This document shows, piece by piece, positions 17,939-26,329 of a DNA stretch of 64,000 nucleotides. Positions within the stretch are counted from its first letter, which is position 1; each line of letters opens with the position of its first letter. The position numbers and the translations under genes were made by a program. The stretch spans positions 1 through 64,000 of the forward strand of contig NZ_QVML01000010.1 in the NCBI RefSeq assembly GCF_010501015.1, in the 5' to 3' direction. Source of the stretch: Bacteroides sp. 214 (GTDB lineage: Bacteria > Bacteroidota > Bacteroidia > Bacteroidales > Bacteroidaceae). The notes beneath the pieces are model-generated. The model saw only the letters and a program-made list of their open reading frames with translations. It did not search any database and was not told the DNA's origin.

Positions 17939-20900
17939 ATGAAAAAAATACGACTAATTCTACTGCTAATTTGTTGGACCGCACTGCCGCTTTTCGCCAT
18001 AGATGGTTTGAGGTTTGAGAGCATCACCAACAAAGAGGGTTTATCACATAATACCGTCAGGAGTATTATGCAAGACAGTCGTGGCTTTATGTGGTTCAGC
18101 ACTGTCAACGGGCTAAATCGCTACGATGGACACAAATTCATCTCCATGCATCCCGAATTTGGGGTTGCCTCACTTGCCGAGAACAATATACGCCAAACCA
18201 TAGAAGGCTACAACGGGCTGATATGGGTGCAAACTACCTCCCGGTACTTCAACTGCTACGACACAAAAACAGAGTCTTTTGTGGACTACACCGGCAGGAA
18301 CGAAGCACGCAATTATCGCAAGATACACATAGCAGCCAATGGCGACACATGGCTTTGGGGGACAGAACATGGCGCCTGCCACATCCGCTACGAGGAGGAA
18401 AAAGGCATCCCCACCCTGTACGACGCAAACACCATCGGCACAAACACCGTTTCGTTTGTCATTGAAGACACCACCGGCGAAACCTGGATTGGCACCGACA
18501 AAGGATTGCTGCAAATAGCCAATGGCATTCCTAAGCAAAGCAACATCGGGAACCAGCTCTACAACTACCATAGCGCAATTGAAGTGGAGAACCAGCTCTA
18601 CTTCTTCACCAACGACAACATTGTGCTTGCCTTCGACAAAAAACGCAAAGTATTTACAGCTACCATTCGTCTGAGCGAAAGAAAAACGTTCAACATAAAC
18701 CACACCTTCAAGCTGGATAATGAGCGAATACTGATTGCCGGCAAGCAAGGCACGCTACTGCTGGATGTTGCAGCAAACAGGGTGAGTAGCGCCAAAAATC
18801 TGTTTGGTGGCGAAGAGATTGAAAACAGCAACATCAATACCGACAACACCGGCAATGCGTGGGTGTATAACCGATCGGGCAACATCTGGCGTTTTAGGAA
18901 AGAGCTTGAGAGTTTTGAGAAATATCGTCTGATACCCCAATCTATTCTTTCGCTTATCGACATGGAGCGATATGACATTCTTTGCGATTCGAGAGGCATC
19001 GCGTGGATTACCACCTTTGGCAACGGGCTATTCACCATCGAGAACAACGGAGAGGTAAGCCACTTTACCACCGGCAACAGCGGATTACGCACCAACTACC
19101 TCCTCTCTGTGCAGGAAGACCGCGCCGGAGAGATTTGGATTGGCACCGAGAACACGGGTATTTCCAAGATTTCGTTTGCCCAATACAACAACAAAGTATT
19201 TTTACCTAACACGCAAAAAAACGGTTATTCGGATAAAATTATTCGCAGCATCTTTGAGAATCCTGAGAGCGAGTGCCTATGGATTGGAACCAAAAGTGGC
19301 GATATATACGTGTTCGACAAAGATCTGAAGCGAAAGTTCAATATCTCGCTCAAGCAAGGCGTGGCTTATTGCATGACTACAGATGGCGAAGGCAACACAT
19401 GGATAGGCACCAAAGGAGATGGATTACTTGTTGTTCCCAAAGGTAAAAAAACGCCTCAGGAGAGCTATAATTACCATTTTGCCGACGACAACAAAATCGG
19501 CACTAATAACATTTACACCATTTTGCGAGATACTAAAGGGCGCATGTGGATAGGAACCTTTGGAGGTGGGCTGTTTCTGTGCGAGCTGCGAAACGGTGTG
19601 TTCAACACGACATCGTTCGCTACCGTAACCGAAAAACAAAGACAAATCAGATGTATCATTCAAGATAGCTCCGGACTCATCTGGGTAGGTGGAGAGAATG
19701 GCATCATCACTTTCGAACCCGAGAAGTTGCTTGCAAACGACCGGGAATTTAAGCATTATCACTTCGACCGTGACAACCCACATTCGCTCAGCAACAACAT
19801 TGTAAAAGCCATTCATGAAGACGCACGACGTAATATTTGGGTAGGCACATCGGGTGGCGGACTTAACCTTGTCACCAAAGAGGCCTCGACAGGAGAGTTC
19901 TCGTTCATCCATTACACCTCCGAGGAAGGTTTGATGAGCAATATGATACAAGCCATTCTCGAAGATCAAAACGAGAACATTTGGTTAAGCACCGAAAATG
20001 GAATTTCCAAGTTCAACCCTGCCGACGTACTATTCGAGAACTACAATTTCCTCGATAGCTGGGAAAGCGATTTGTTTTGCGAATCGGCTGCTTACAAACG
20101 AAAAAACGGAGAGCTACTTTTCGGCAGTTTTAACGGGATGTATATATTAGACCCCGCTTCCTTTGACACCAAGACGCTGGTACTGCCGGTGACTATTACC
20201 GAGCTAAGCATCAACGGAGCGCCCGTATCGCCCAACACTCCCGACTCGCCATTAAACGAAAGCATTACGAAGACACAAAGCATCCGACTGAGACATGGAC
20301 AAAACTCGTTTAGTCTGGAGTTTTCTTCGTTGAACTACCAAAGTTCACACTCTAACCGCTATACGTATATCCTGGAGAATTACGACAAGAGCTGGAACCC
20401 TGCTACGCAATACAACATTGCTACCTACAAGAACATTCCGGCGGGGAAGTATCTTTTCAAAGTAAAGAACGTAAACAACGTACATGCGTGGGACAATATG
20501 GAAACGCTGCTGGAAATCATCGTGGTACCTCCTTTCTGGAAATCGTGGCAGGCTCTATTGCTCTACATAGTCGTGTTCCTTGTAGCTGCATTCTTTATTG
20601 GTCGCCTACTGCTGAAAATGAACAAGCTACACAACGACGTAGCTGTAGAAAAGCAGTTCACAGAGTTCAGGCTACGCTTCTTTACCAACATATCGCATGA
20701 GTTCAGAACACCGCTGACCATTATCCGCGGAAGCATTGAGAGCATGAGCAACTACAAACCTCTGCCTGCTCCACTAAAAAAACATATCCTTACGCTGGAG
20801 AAAAGTTCTTCTAAACTGATGCGCCTGATAGACCAGTTGCTCGAGTTCCGCAAGATGCAGAACGACCAGATGGATTTGCGGGTAGAACAGACGGAGGTAG

Positions 20901-22222
20901 TTGGTTTCGTCAAAGGCATCTATGAAATGTTTACCGAAACCGCCGAAAGGAACCGGATAGAGTTTACCTTCGCCAGCAACGAGGAATCCAGAGTGGTACT
21001 ATTGGATAAAGGAAAGATAGAGAAAGTAGTATTCAACCTACTCTCCAACGCCTTCAAATACACCCCGGAGGAAGGGAAGATAGCACTGAACATGGCTTTC
21101 GAAGAGACGAACCCTTACTTTACCCTCACCGTGTCCGACTCAGGTATTGGTATTCCACCCGAAAAGCGAGAGCTGTTATTCGTGCGATTCAAGCAAATAA
21201 ATTACTCTACCGCAGGTATGGGTATTGGCTTACACTTGGCTGCCGAGCTCACACACATCCATAAAGGAGACATCACATATAGCGATTCGGAATGGGGTGG
21301 AGCATGCTTCATCGTATCACTACCCGCAACCGGCGAAGAGTACGACGCTGCCGATATCGTGACAAACGTAAAAGTAGCCGAAGAGCGGAAAATAGTTATC
21401 AACCTCGACGAGCACGACACGGTAGAAGAGGTAAACGAGGAAAAGAAAGAGCCATCGACCAAGAAATATAAGATTCTTTTGATTGAAGACGATGAAGAGA
21501 TACGTATCTTCCTCGAAGATCACCTGAAGGATTTCTTCACCATTGTTACTGCTGTAAATGGCTTGAAGGGATGGGAAACCGCCATTGAAGAGCAACCCAG
21601 CCTTATAGTGTGCGACGTGATGATGCCCGAAATGGATGGCTTTGAAGCGACACGCAAGCTAAAGGCCGACTTCCAGACCAGTCATATTCCTATTATTCTG
21701 CTTACTGCACACTCTTCTATCGAGCATCAGGTAGAGGGCATCAATGCAGGGGCCGATGCGTATATCATTAAACCTTTCAGTACGGAATATTTAATATCGC
21801 GCATCATCAAGCTTATTGAGCAGCGCGAGAAACTGCAATATAAATTTGCACACGAACCGGGCATCATACAAACCACCATCTGTACAACCGATAAAGACAG
21901 TGAATTTATCGCGCAAATCAACGAAGTGATAGAGCAGCACATCGACAATGCCGAGTTCTCTATCGACGACTTTGCGCATGCCGTAAACATGGGAAGAACC
22001 ATCTTCTATAAGAAGATAAAAGGAATTACCAACTACTCGCCCAATGAGTATATGCGCATTATCCGCCTGAAGAAAGCTGCCGACATGTTACGCACTACCG
22101 ACCTGACTATTTCGGAGATAGCTTACAAAGTAGGGTTCAACGACCCCGCATACTTTAGCAAGTGCTTCAAAGAACAATTCGGTTCGAAGCCAACCATATT
22201 CAGAAACGGGGAAGGGCAATAG
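17939..22222 (+). CDS. Hybrid two-component system regulator (HTCS) of the pectin locus
   Basis: 1427 residues joining sensor kinase and transcription factor in one chain. Signal peptide (to about 22); periplasmic two-component propeller repeats (about 25-740, with recurring WIGT and WVGT motifs); Y_Y_Y domain (about 765-840); membrane segment near 873 (LLLYIVVFLVAAFFIG); HisKA with ISHEFRTPLT (His about 920); HATPase with NLLSNAFKY and DSGIGIP; receiver domain with phospho-acceptor Asp near 1225 in CDVMMPEMDG; AraC-type DNA-binding domain to the end. The family binds a glycan fragment in the periplasm and activates the adjacent SusCD operon. It is divergent from susC. No key residue is missing. 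Confidence 0.96.
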   Translation: MKKIRLILLLICWTALPLFAIDGLRFESITNKEGLSHNTVRSIMQDSRGFMWFSTVNGLNRYDGHKFISMHPEFGVASLAENNIRQTIEGYNGLIWVQTTSRYFNCYDTKTESFVDYTGRNEARNYRKIHIAANGDTWLWGTEHGACHIRYEEEKGIPTLYDANTIGTNTVSFVIEDTTGETWIGTDKGLLQIANGIPKQSNIGNQLYNYHSAIEVENQLYFFTNDNIVLAFDKKRKVFTATIRLSERKTFNINHTFKLDNERILIAGKQGTLLLDVAANRVSSAKNLFGGEEIENSNINTDNTGNAWVYNRSGNIWRFRKELESFEKYRLIPQSILSLIDMERYDILCDSRGIAWITTFGNGLFTIENNGEVSHFTTGNSGLRTNYLLSVQEDRAGEIWIGTENTGISKISFAQYNNKVFLPNTQKNGYSDKIIRSIFENPESECLWIGTKSGDIYVFDKDLKRKFNISLKQGVAYCMTTDGEGNTWIGTKGDGLLVVPKGKKTPQESYNYHFADDNKIGTNNIYTILRDTKGRMWIGTFGGGLFLCELRNGVFNTTSFATVTEKQRQIRCIIQDSSGLIWVGGENGIITFEPEKLLANDREFKHYHFDRDNPHSLSNNIVKAIHEDARRNIWVGTSGGGLNLVTKEASTGEFSFIHYTSEEGLMSNMIQAILEDQNENIWLSTENGISKFNPADVLFENYNFLDSWESDLFCESAAYKRKNGELLFGSFNGMYILDPASFDTKTLVLPVTITELSINGAPVSPNTPDSPLNESITKTQSIRLRHGQNSFSLEFSSLNYQSSHSNRYTYILENYDKSWNPATQYNIATYKNIPAGKYLFKVKNVNNVHAWDNMETLLEIIVVPPFWKSWQALLLYIVVFLVAAFFIGRLLLKMNKLHNDVAVEKQFTEFRLRFFTNISHEFRTPLTIIRGSIESMSNYKPLPAPLKKHILTLEKSSSKLMRLIDQLLEFRKMQNDQMDLRVEQTEVVGFVKGIYEMFTETAERNRIEFTFASNEESRVVLLDKGKIEKVVFNLLSNAFKYTPEEGKIALNMAFEETNPYFTLTVSDSGIGIPPEKRELLFVRFKQINYSTAGMGIGLHLAAELTHIHKGDITYSDSEWGGACFIVSLPATGEEYDAADIVTNVKVAEERKIVINLDEHDTVEEVNEEKKEPSTKKYKILLIEDDEEIRIFLEDHLKDFFTIVTAVNGLKGWETAIEEQPSLIVCDVMMPEMDGFEATRKLKADFQTSHIPIILLTAHSSIEHQVEGINAGADAYIIKPFSTEYLISRIIKLIEQREKLQYKFAHEPGIIQTTICTTDKDSEFIAQINEVIEQHIDNAEFSIDDFAHAVNMGRTIFYKKIKGITNYSPNEYMRIIRLKKAADMLRTTDLTISEIAYKVGFNDPAYFSKCFKEQFGSKPTIFRNGEGQ

Positions 22223-22230
22223 CCCCTCCT

Positions 22231-23601
22231 CTACTCGTTCTCGCTTGTTACCTGTTTACCGTTTACCGTTACATTATCAAGCACCAGATTTACCACATTT
22301 TTCATTTGGGTGGCTTTGGGCGATTGTTTCACATGTATATTGCGCAAGGTAATGTTATGTAGTTTTGCTTCGGGTACACCGTTTGCCATGATAGCAACAC
22401 TATCTACCCGGTTGCAGGTTACATCTTCTATGGTGATGTTTCTGAATAACGTAGGATAGTTGCCACCACGGTAGCCATGATAATCCGTACGGAAATTAAC
22501 CATACCCCACAAACAGATATCTGCATGGATACGACGCATATAGAGATTCTCGAAGAAACCACCACGGTCGAGGTTGGACTTGAAGTAGATACCATTGCGG
22601 CAACTGTCTATCTTACAATCCTCTATATAAATATCGCGCACACCGCCCGACATCTCGCTACCAATTGTTATAGCCCAATTAGCAAAATGACAGTTGCGTA
22701 CAATCACACTTTCGGTAGCTTGTCCTATGCGCCAACCATCCTGGTCGCGTCCGGACTTAATAGCGATACCATCATCGCCCACATTGAAATGCGCATTTTC
22801 TATCAACACATTGGTTGAAGACTCGGGGTCGCAACCATCGTTGTTATAATTGAAACTTTCGATATACACATCGCGCACAATGACATTATCGCAAAATACC
22901 GGATGAATAATCCAGAAAGGCGAGTCGTAAATCTGCACACCTTCTACCAGTACATTGTTGCAGCCGTAAAACTGAATCATGCAAGGACGCAGGTACCAAC
23001 CTTCGCCAAAGGTTCTTTCGTAAACAGGAACGGTATCGTTGCCCATTTGTCGCAACCTGTCCATAGCCGGACGTTCCAAAGCCTTCCATGTATTGAATAC
23101 TGCCGCTCCGTTGCCATCTATCGTACCTTTACCGGTTAGCGCCACATTGGTACATTGGTAGCTATATATAAAAGGTGAATAGTTGAAACATTCGGTTCCT
23201 TCCCACTTGGTCAATACCATGGGCAGATAATCTTCGGGAACGGTAGAAAACTCCAATCGTGCTTGCTCCTCCAAGTGCAGGTTGACATGACTCTTTAGTA
23301 CGATAGGGCCTTTCACAAAGAAAGTTCCCGCAGGAATAAGCACTTTGCCACCACCATTACGGTTACATTCATTGATCGCTTTGAGAATGGCAGGGCGACT
23401 GTCGATTGTTTCGCTGGGTGTAGCACCATAGTCGAGAATGTTGTAAACAGCATCAGCGAATACGGGTTCAGATATATTCTTTAGGATTTCGGGTACTTTG
23501 TCCCAACCGGTAGCGTCGTTACTTTTAACCGTTGGACTCACACATGAAGTAGATGCAATCGTCGCAAAAACAAGGACGAAAAAGAGATGTAACTGTTTCA
23601 T
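22231..23601 (-). CDS. GH28-family lipoprotein with altered active-site motif
   Basis: 456 residues, lipobox IASTSC. A GH28 beta-helix is clear from NNDGCDPES, VGDDGIAIKSG and SEMSGGVRDIYIEDC. However, the usual GHG segment just before the SEMSGG motif reads NWAITIG, and the RxK motif reads IYFKSN, so the conserved His is absent. The two catalytic Asp of GDD and the NxD Asp remain, so hydrolysis is possible with altered substrate specificity, for instance rhamnogalacturonan or a branched galacturonide. It converges on the HTCS gene with only 8 bp between the stops and is divergent from the esterase at 23683. Confidence 0.88.
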   Translation of the reverse strand: MKQLHLFFVLVFATIASTSCVSPTVKSNDATGWDKVPEILKNISEPVFADAVYNILDYGATPSETIDSRPAILKAINECNRNGGGKVLIPAGTFFVKGPIVLKSHVNLHLEEQARLEFSTVPEDYLPMVLTKWEGTECFNYSPFIYSYQCTNVALTGKGTIDGNGAAVFNTWKALERPAMDRLRQMGNDTVPVYERTFGEGWYLRPCMIQFYGCNNVLVEGVQIYDSPFWIIHPVFCDNVIVRDVYIESFNYNNDGCDPESSTNVLIENAHFNVGDDGIAIKSGRDQDGWRIGQATESVIVRNCHFANWAITIGSEMSGGVRDIYIEDCKIDSCRNGIYFKSNLDRGGFFENLYMRRIHADICLWGMVNFRTDYHGYRGGNYPTLFRNITIEDVTCNRVDSVAIMANGVPEAKLHNITLRNIHVKQSPKATQMKNVVNLVLDNVTVNGKQVTSENE

Positions 23602-23650
23602 AATTTTAGAGTTTGGGGCTAAAGATATATATTATTTAAGAACAAAGTGC

Positions 23651-23658
23651 TATTTTTG
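23651..23658 (+). promoter_or_regulatory. -7 box for the esterase gene
   Basis: TATTTTTG, 24 bp upstream of the start at 23683, fits TAnnTTTG. Confidence 0.6.
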
Positions 23659-23682
23659 TAGAAAACCAATAAAATACAACAC

Positions 23683-24615
23683 ATGAATAAGTTACCATCT
23701 CTCCTACCCACCCTCATCGGATTTCTACTCGTTTGCGCTCCCGCCATGGCACAACAAGAGCTTCCTCTCTGGAACAAAAATATGCCCAACAGTAAAGGTA
23801 TCCCTACCAAAAACATCATAGCCAATGAGCGTATCACCCAAGTAGGCACTCCCTACATTCAAGTGTTCGAACCTTCTAAAGCAGAACGTACCGGAACTGC
23901 CGTACTCATCATTCCCGGTGGTGGCTACGTGCGGCTGGCACACGAAATCAGCGGCATTGCGCTGGCCAAGTGGTACAACACCATGGGAGTAACCGCTTTT
24001 GTATTGGCACATCGTTTTCCGCAATCGCCCGACGTGGTAACTTGCTACAAAGCACCCTTACAAGACGCACAACGTGCCATGCGTTATATCCGTGCGAACG
24101 CAGCAACTTATGGAATAGATACAAACAAAGTAGGTGTTATGGGTTGCTCGGCAGGCGGACATCTAGCTGCCTCACTGTGCGTGTTGAAAGAAGATTGGTC
24201 GGCGGCAGGCGATTCGTTGGATGCGTATAGCTATACACCGTCATTTGCAGTGTTGATATCGCCCGTTATTTCGATGGACGACGCGATGGTGCATAAAGGA
24301 AGCCGAAGCAACTTGCTTGGCGAATATGAAAAAGAGGAAACAATCCGCACTCTTTTTTCTTTAGAAAAACAAGTTGCCGCAGATACACCTCCGGCATTAC
24401 TCATTCATGCGTCTAACGACAGGTCTGTATCACCACTAAACAGTTTGGCATTCTACACATCACTGCAACAACACAAGGTATTGAAGTCGTCCGTGCATAT
24501 ATTCCCCGATGGTGGTCATGCCATTTCCCTGCGCAAGCAACCCGGAACAACTATATTCTGGTCGGAGCTAGCAGAGAAGTGGATGATAGAAATTGGAGCA
24601 CTGATACCATTATAA
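23683..24615 (+). CDS. Exported alpha/beta-hydrolase, probable carbohydrate (acetyl) esterase
   Basis: 310 residues with signal peptide ending APAMAQQ. Hallmarks of the acetylesterase/BD-FAE-like group: oxyanion motif IIPGGGY, nucleophile elbow GCSAGGH, acid in HASNDRSV and His in DGGHAI. It would remove acetyl (or feruloyl) groups from plant polysaccharide or released oligomers in the periplasm. It lies next to GH28 at the edge of pectin block 1 on the opposite strand and shares a terminator with glnA. The acyl group removed cannot be read from sequence. Confidence 0.85.
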   Translation: MNKLPSLLPTLIGFLLVCAPAMAQQELPLWNKNMPNSKGIPTKNIIANERITQVGTPYIQVFEPSKAERTGTAVLIIPGGGYVRLAHEISGIALAKWYNTMGVTAFVLAHRFPQSPDVVTCYKAPLQDAQRAMRYIRANAATYGIDTNKVGVMGCSAGGHLAASLCVLKEDWSAAGDSLDAYSYTPSFAVLISPVISMDDAMVHKGSRSNLLGEYEKEETIRTLFSLEKQVAADTPPALLIHASNDRSVSPLNSLAFYTSLQQHKVLKSSVHIFPDGGHAISLRKQPGTTIFWSELAEKWMIEIGALIPL

Positions 24616-24621
24616 AAGAAA

Positions 24622-24641
24622 GAGGGGCGTTATTGCCCCTC
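24622..24641. terminator. Bidirectional terminator between esterase and glutamine synthetase
   Basis: GAGGGGC pairs with GCCCCTC around GTTATT, between two convergent genes, with A/T-rich flanks on both sides. Confidence 0.8.
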
Positions 24642-24648
24642 AATTTCT

Positions 24649-26118
24649 TTATCCACAGTGGAAGAACTCCCTCACCAAATTCGTCATTAGCGCCGGAGTA
24701 TCCTTTATATCTTGTCGCAAGTTGCCATCTCTATATGATTCAAGTTTGCGAATAATGCCATCAATCATACTGGCACCGAACACACTATGCTGTTCGTACA
24801 CCGCGCGTTGCTCTTGCAGGCATACAGCCGAGGCCGCGCAACTATCGGGTAAACTTTGTAGTGCTTCGAGCTTGTGTTTGTGCTCGGCAGAGTGAATATT
24901 TACATCCACATAGGTTCGCTCGGCAATCGCAAGAGCTTCTTCGTCGGACATGGTGATGCCATAACGACAAGCCACACATAATCCGGCAAGCAGTTGGTAA
25001 ATATCGGCAGAACCATCGGGCGAGCGCATTTCAAAAGTAGGTTTCATAGAAGTATCACCCTTCTCAACCTCTGCGCACGGATTTACAACAGAAGACATAC
25101 ATTGAGACATGTTCCAGCCCAACGGCACACGAATGAGTACCGAACGATTGCGGTCGCCCCAACAAATATTAGTAGGTGCTTCCTGATGTGGTACCAAACG
25201 GAAGTAGGATGTAGGATTTGTATTACCAAAGGCAGTAATAGAAGGAGCCAACGTAATAAGGCCGGCAATAGCTTTGCGAGCCGTAGTAGAAAGCTCGTTA
25301 TTCTCCATTGTTATATTCTTACCATCCTTGATAAAGCGCATATGTACGTGCATACCCGAACCTGCTTCACCTGTTATAATTTTAGGAGCGAAACTCACCT
25401 CAAGTCCGTAGCTGTAAGCTAAGTTGCGGATGATATATTTTGCTATAACGATTTGGTCGGCAGCCGATTCTAAATCAGTAGGCAGAAACTCTATTTCGTT
25501 CTGCTCGTACACCTTACCATTGCGGGTAAAGTTACCTACTTCGGAGTGTCCATACTTAATCATACCGCCGGCTTTCGCTATTTTGCGCATGCAGTCCATC
25601 CGAAATTCGTTGAGCTTAGCAAAAGGAGCCGACTCATGATAACCACGCTGATCGGCAACCGGGAAGATTTCACCTGTATTTTCTACGCTCTCAATAACAT
25701 AGTACTCTAGTTCGCCCATAGCTTCCATAACCAAGCCGGTCTCTTCGGTGAATACCTTAGCTGCTTTATGCAGGGCATATTCGGCGGAGCTTTCCAAGCG
25801 GTTTCCATCTTTATCAAAGTATGAGCAAAGCAGGCACAGCGTAGGAATTTCCGAACAAGGGTCTATAAAAGCGGTACGGAAACGTGGAACCACATAAAGG
25901 TCGCTACTGCCCGAACCGATAAAAGGGAAAAGGCTGGAACCATCCACACGCTCACCATTGGTAAGAATGGATTCCAAATAAAGTTGGTCTGTTACAACAA
26001 AATTTAATGTTTTCAGTCTGCCGTCGGCAGCCGGATACATAAAGTTGACCATCTCTATTTTATTTTCATCAATAAACTTAATGATGTCACTCTTTGTACA
26101 AAACTGTTTTCTACTCAT
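24649..26118 (-). CDS. glnA: Glutamine synthetase, type I-like
   Basis: 489 residues. It condenses glutamate and ammonia with ATP to glutamine in the cytoplasm. Beta-grasp N-terminus with YPAADGRLKTLNFVV and DGSSLFPF; metal and ATP sites ELEYYVIE, GSGMHVHMRF and NPTSYFRLVPHQEAPTN (putative active-site region) are present; C-terminal arginine-bearing EMRSPDGSADIYQLLAGL. The adenylylated-Tyr loop typical of enterobacterial enzymes is not evident. Bacteroides usually also has the larger GlnN type; this is the smaller GSI-like form. Its -7 box TACATTTG lies at 26175-26182. It stands alone between the pectin block and a GH2 gene. Confidence 0.92.
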   Translation of the reverse strand: MSRKQFCTKSDIIKFIDENKIEMVNFMYPAADGRLKTLNFVVTDQLYLESILTNGERVDGSSLFPFIGSGSSDLYVVPRFRTAFIDPCSEIPTLCLLCSYFDKDGNRLESSAEYALHKAAKVFTEETGLVMEAMGELEYYVIESVENTGEIFPVADQRGYHESAPFAKLNEFRMDCMRKIAKAGGMIKYGHSEVGNFTRNGKVYEQNEIEFLPTDLESAADQIVIAKYIIRNLAYSYGLEVSFAPKIITGEAGSGMHVHMRFIKDGKNITMENNELSTTARKAIAGLITLAPSITAFGNTNPTSYFRLVPHQEAPTNICWGDRNRSVLIRVPLGWNMSQCMSSVVNPCAEVEKGDTSMKPTFEMRSPDGSADIYQLLAGLCVACRYGITMSDEEALAIAERTYVDVNIHSAEHKHKLEALQSLPDSCAASAVCLQEQRAVYEQHSVFGASMIDGIIRKLESYRDGNLRQDIKDTPALMTNLVREFFHCG

Positions 26119-26174
26119 AGTAATATGATTTATTGTTAAAGGCCAAACAGGCGATATATGGCTATTTGGCTTGA

Positions 26175-26182
26175 CAAATGTA
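26175..26182 (-). promoter_or_regulatory. -7 box for glnA
   Basis: TACATTTG on the - strand, 57 bp upstream of the start. An imperfect dyad, GGCCAAA with TTTGGC (26142-26170), sits between it and the gene and could be a leader hairpin or operator. Confidence 0.6.
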
Positions 26183-26301
26183 CACTATTTTATGTACCGA
26201 AGAAATATTTGAGTTTAAAATCTATCGGCTTGCCACCCTAATTAAAACTCTTTTTTTGTTTTTAACTCCTACATTTGCGTACTCTTGTAAATAGAATTCT
26301 T

Positions 26302-26309
26302 TATTTTTG
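26302..26309 (+). promoter_or_regulatory. -7 box for the GH2 gene
   Basis: TATTTTTG, 20 bp before the start at 26330. A second match, TACATTTG, at 26270-26277 could be an alternative promoter. Confidence 0.6.
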
Positions 26310-26329
26310 CTCCATACAATACAATTACC

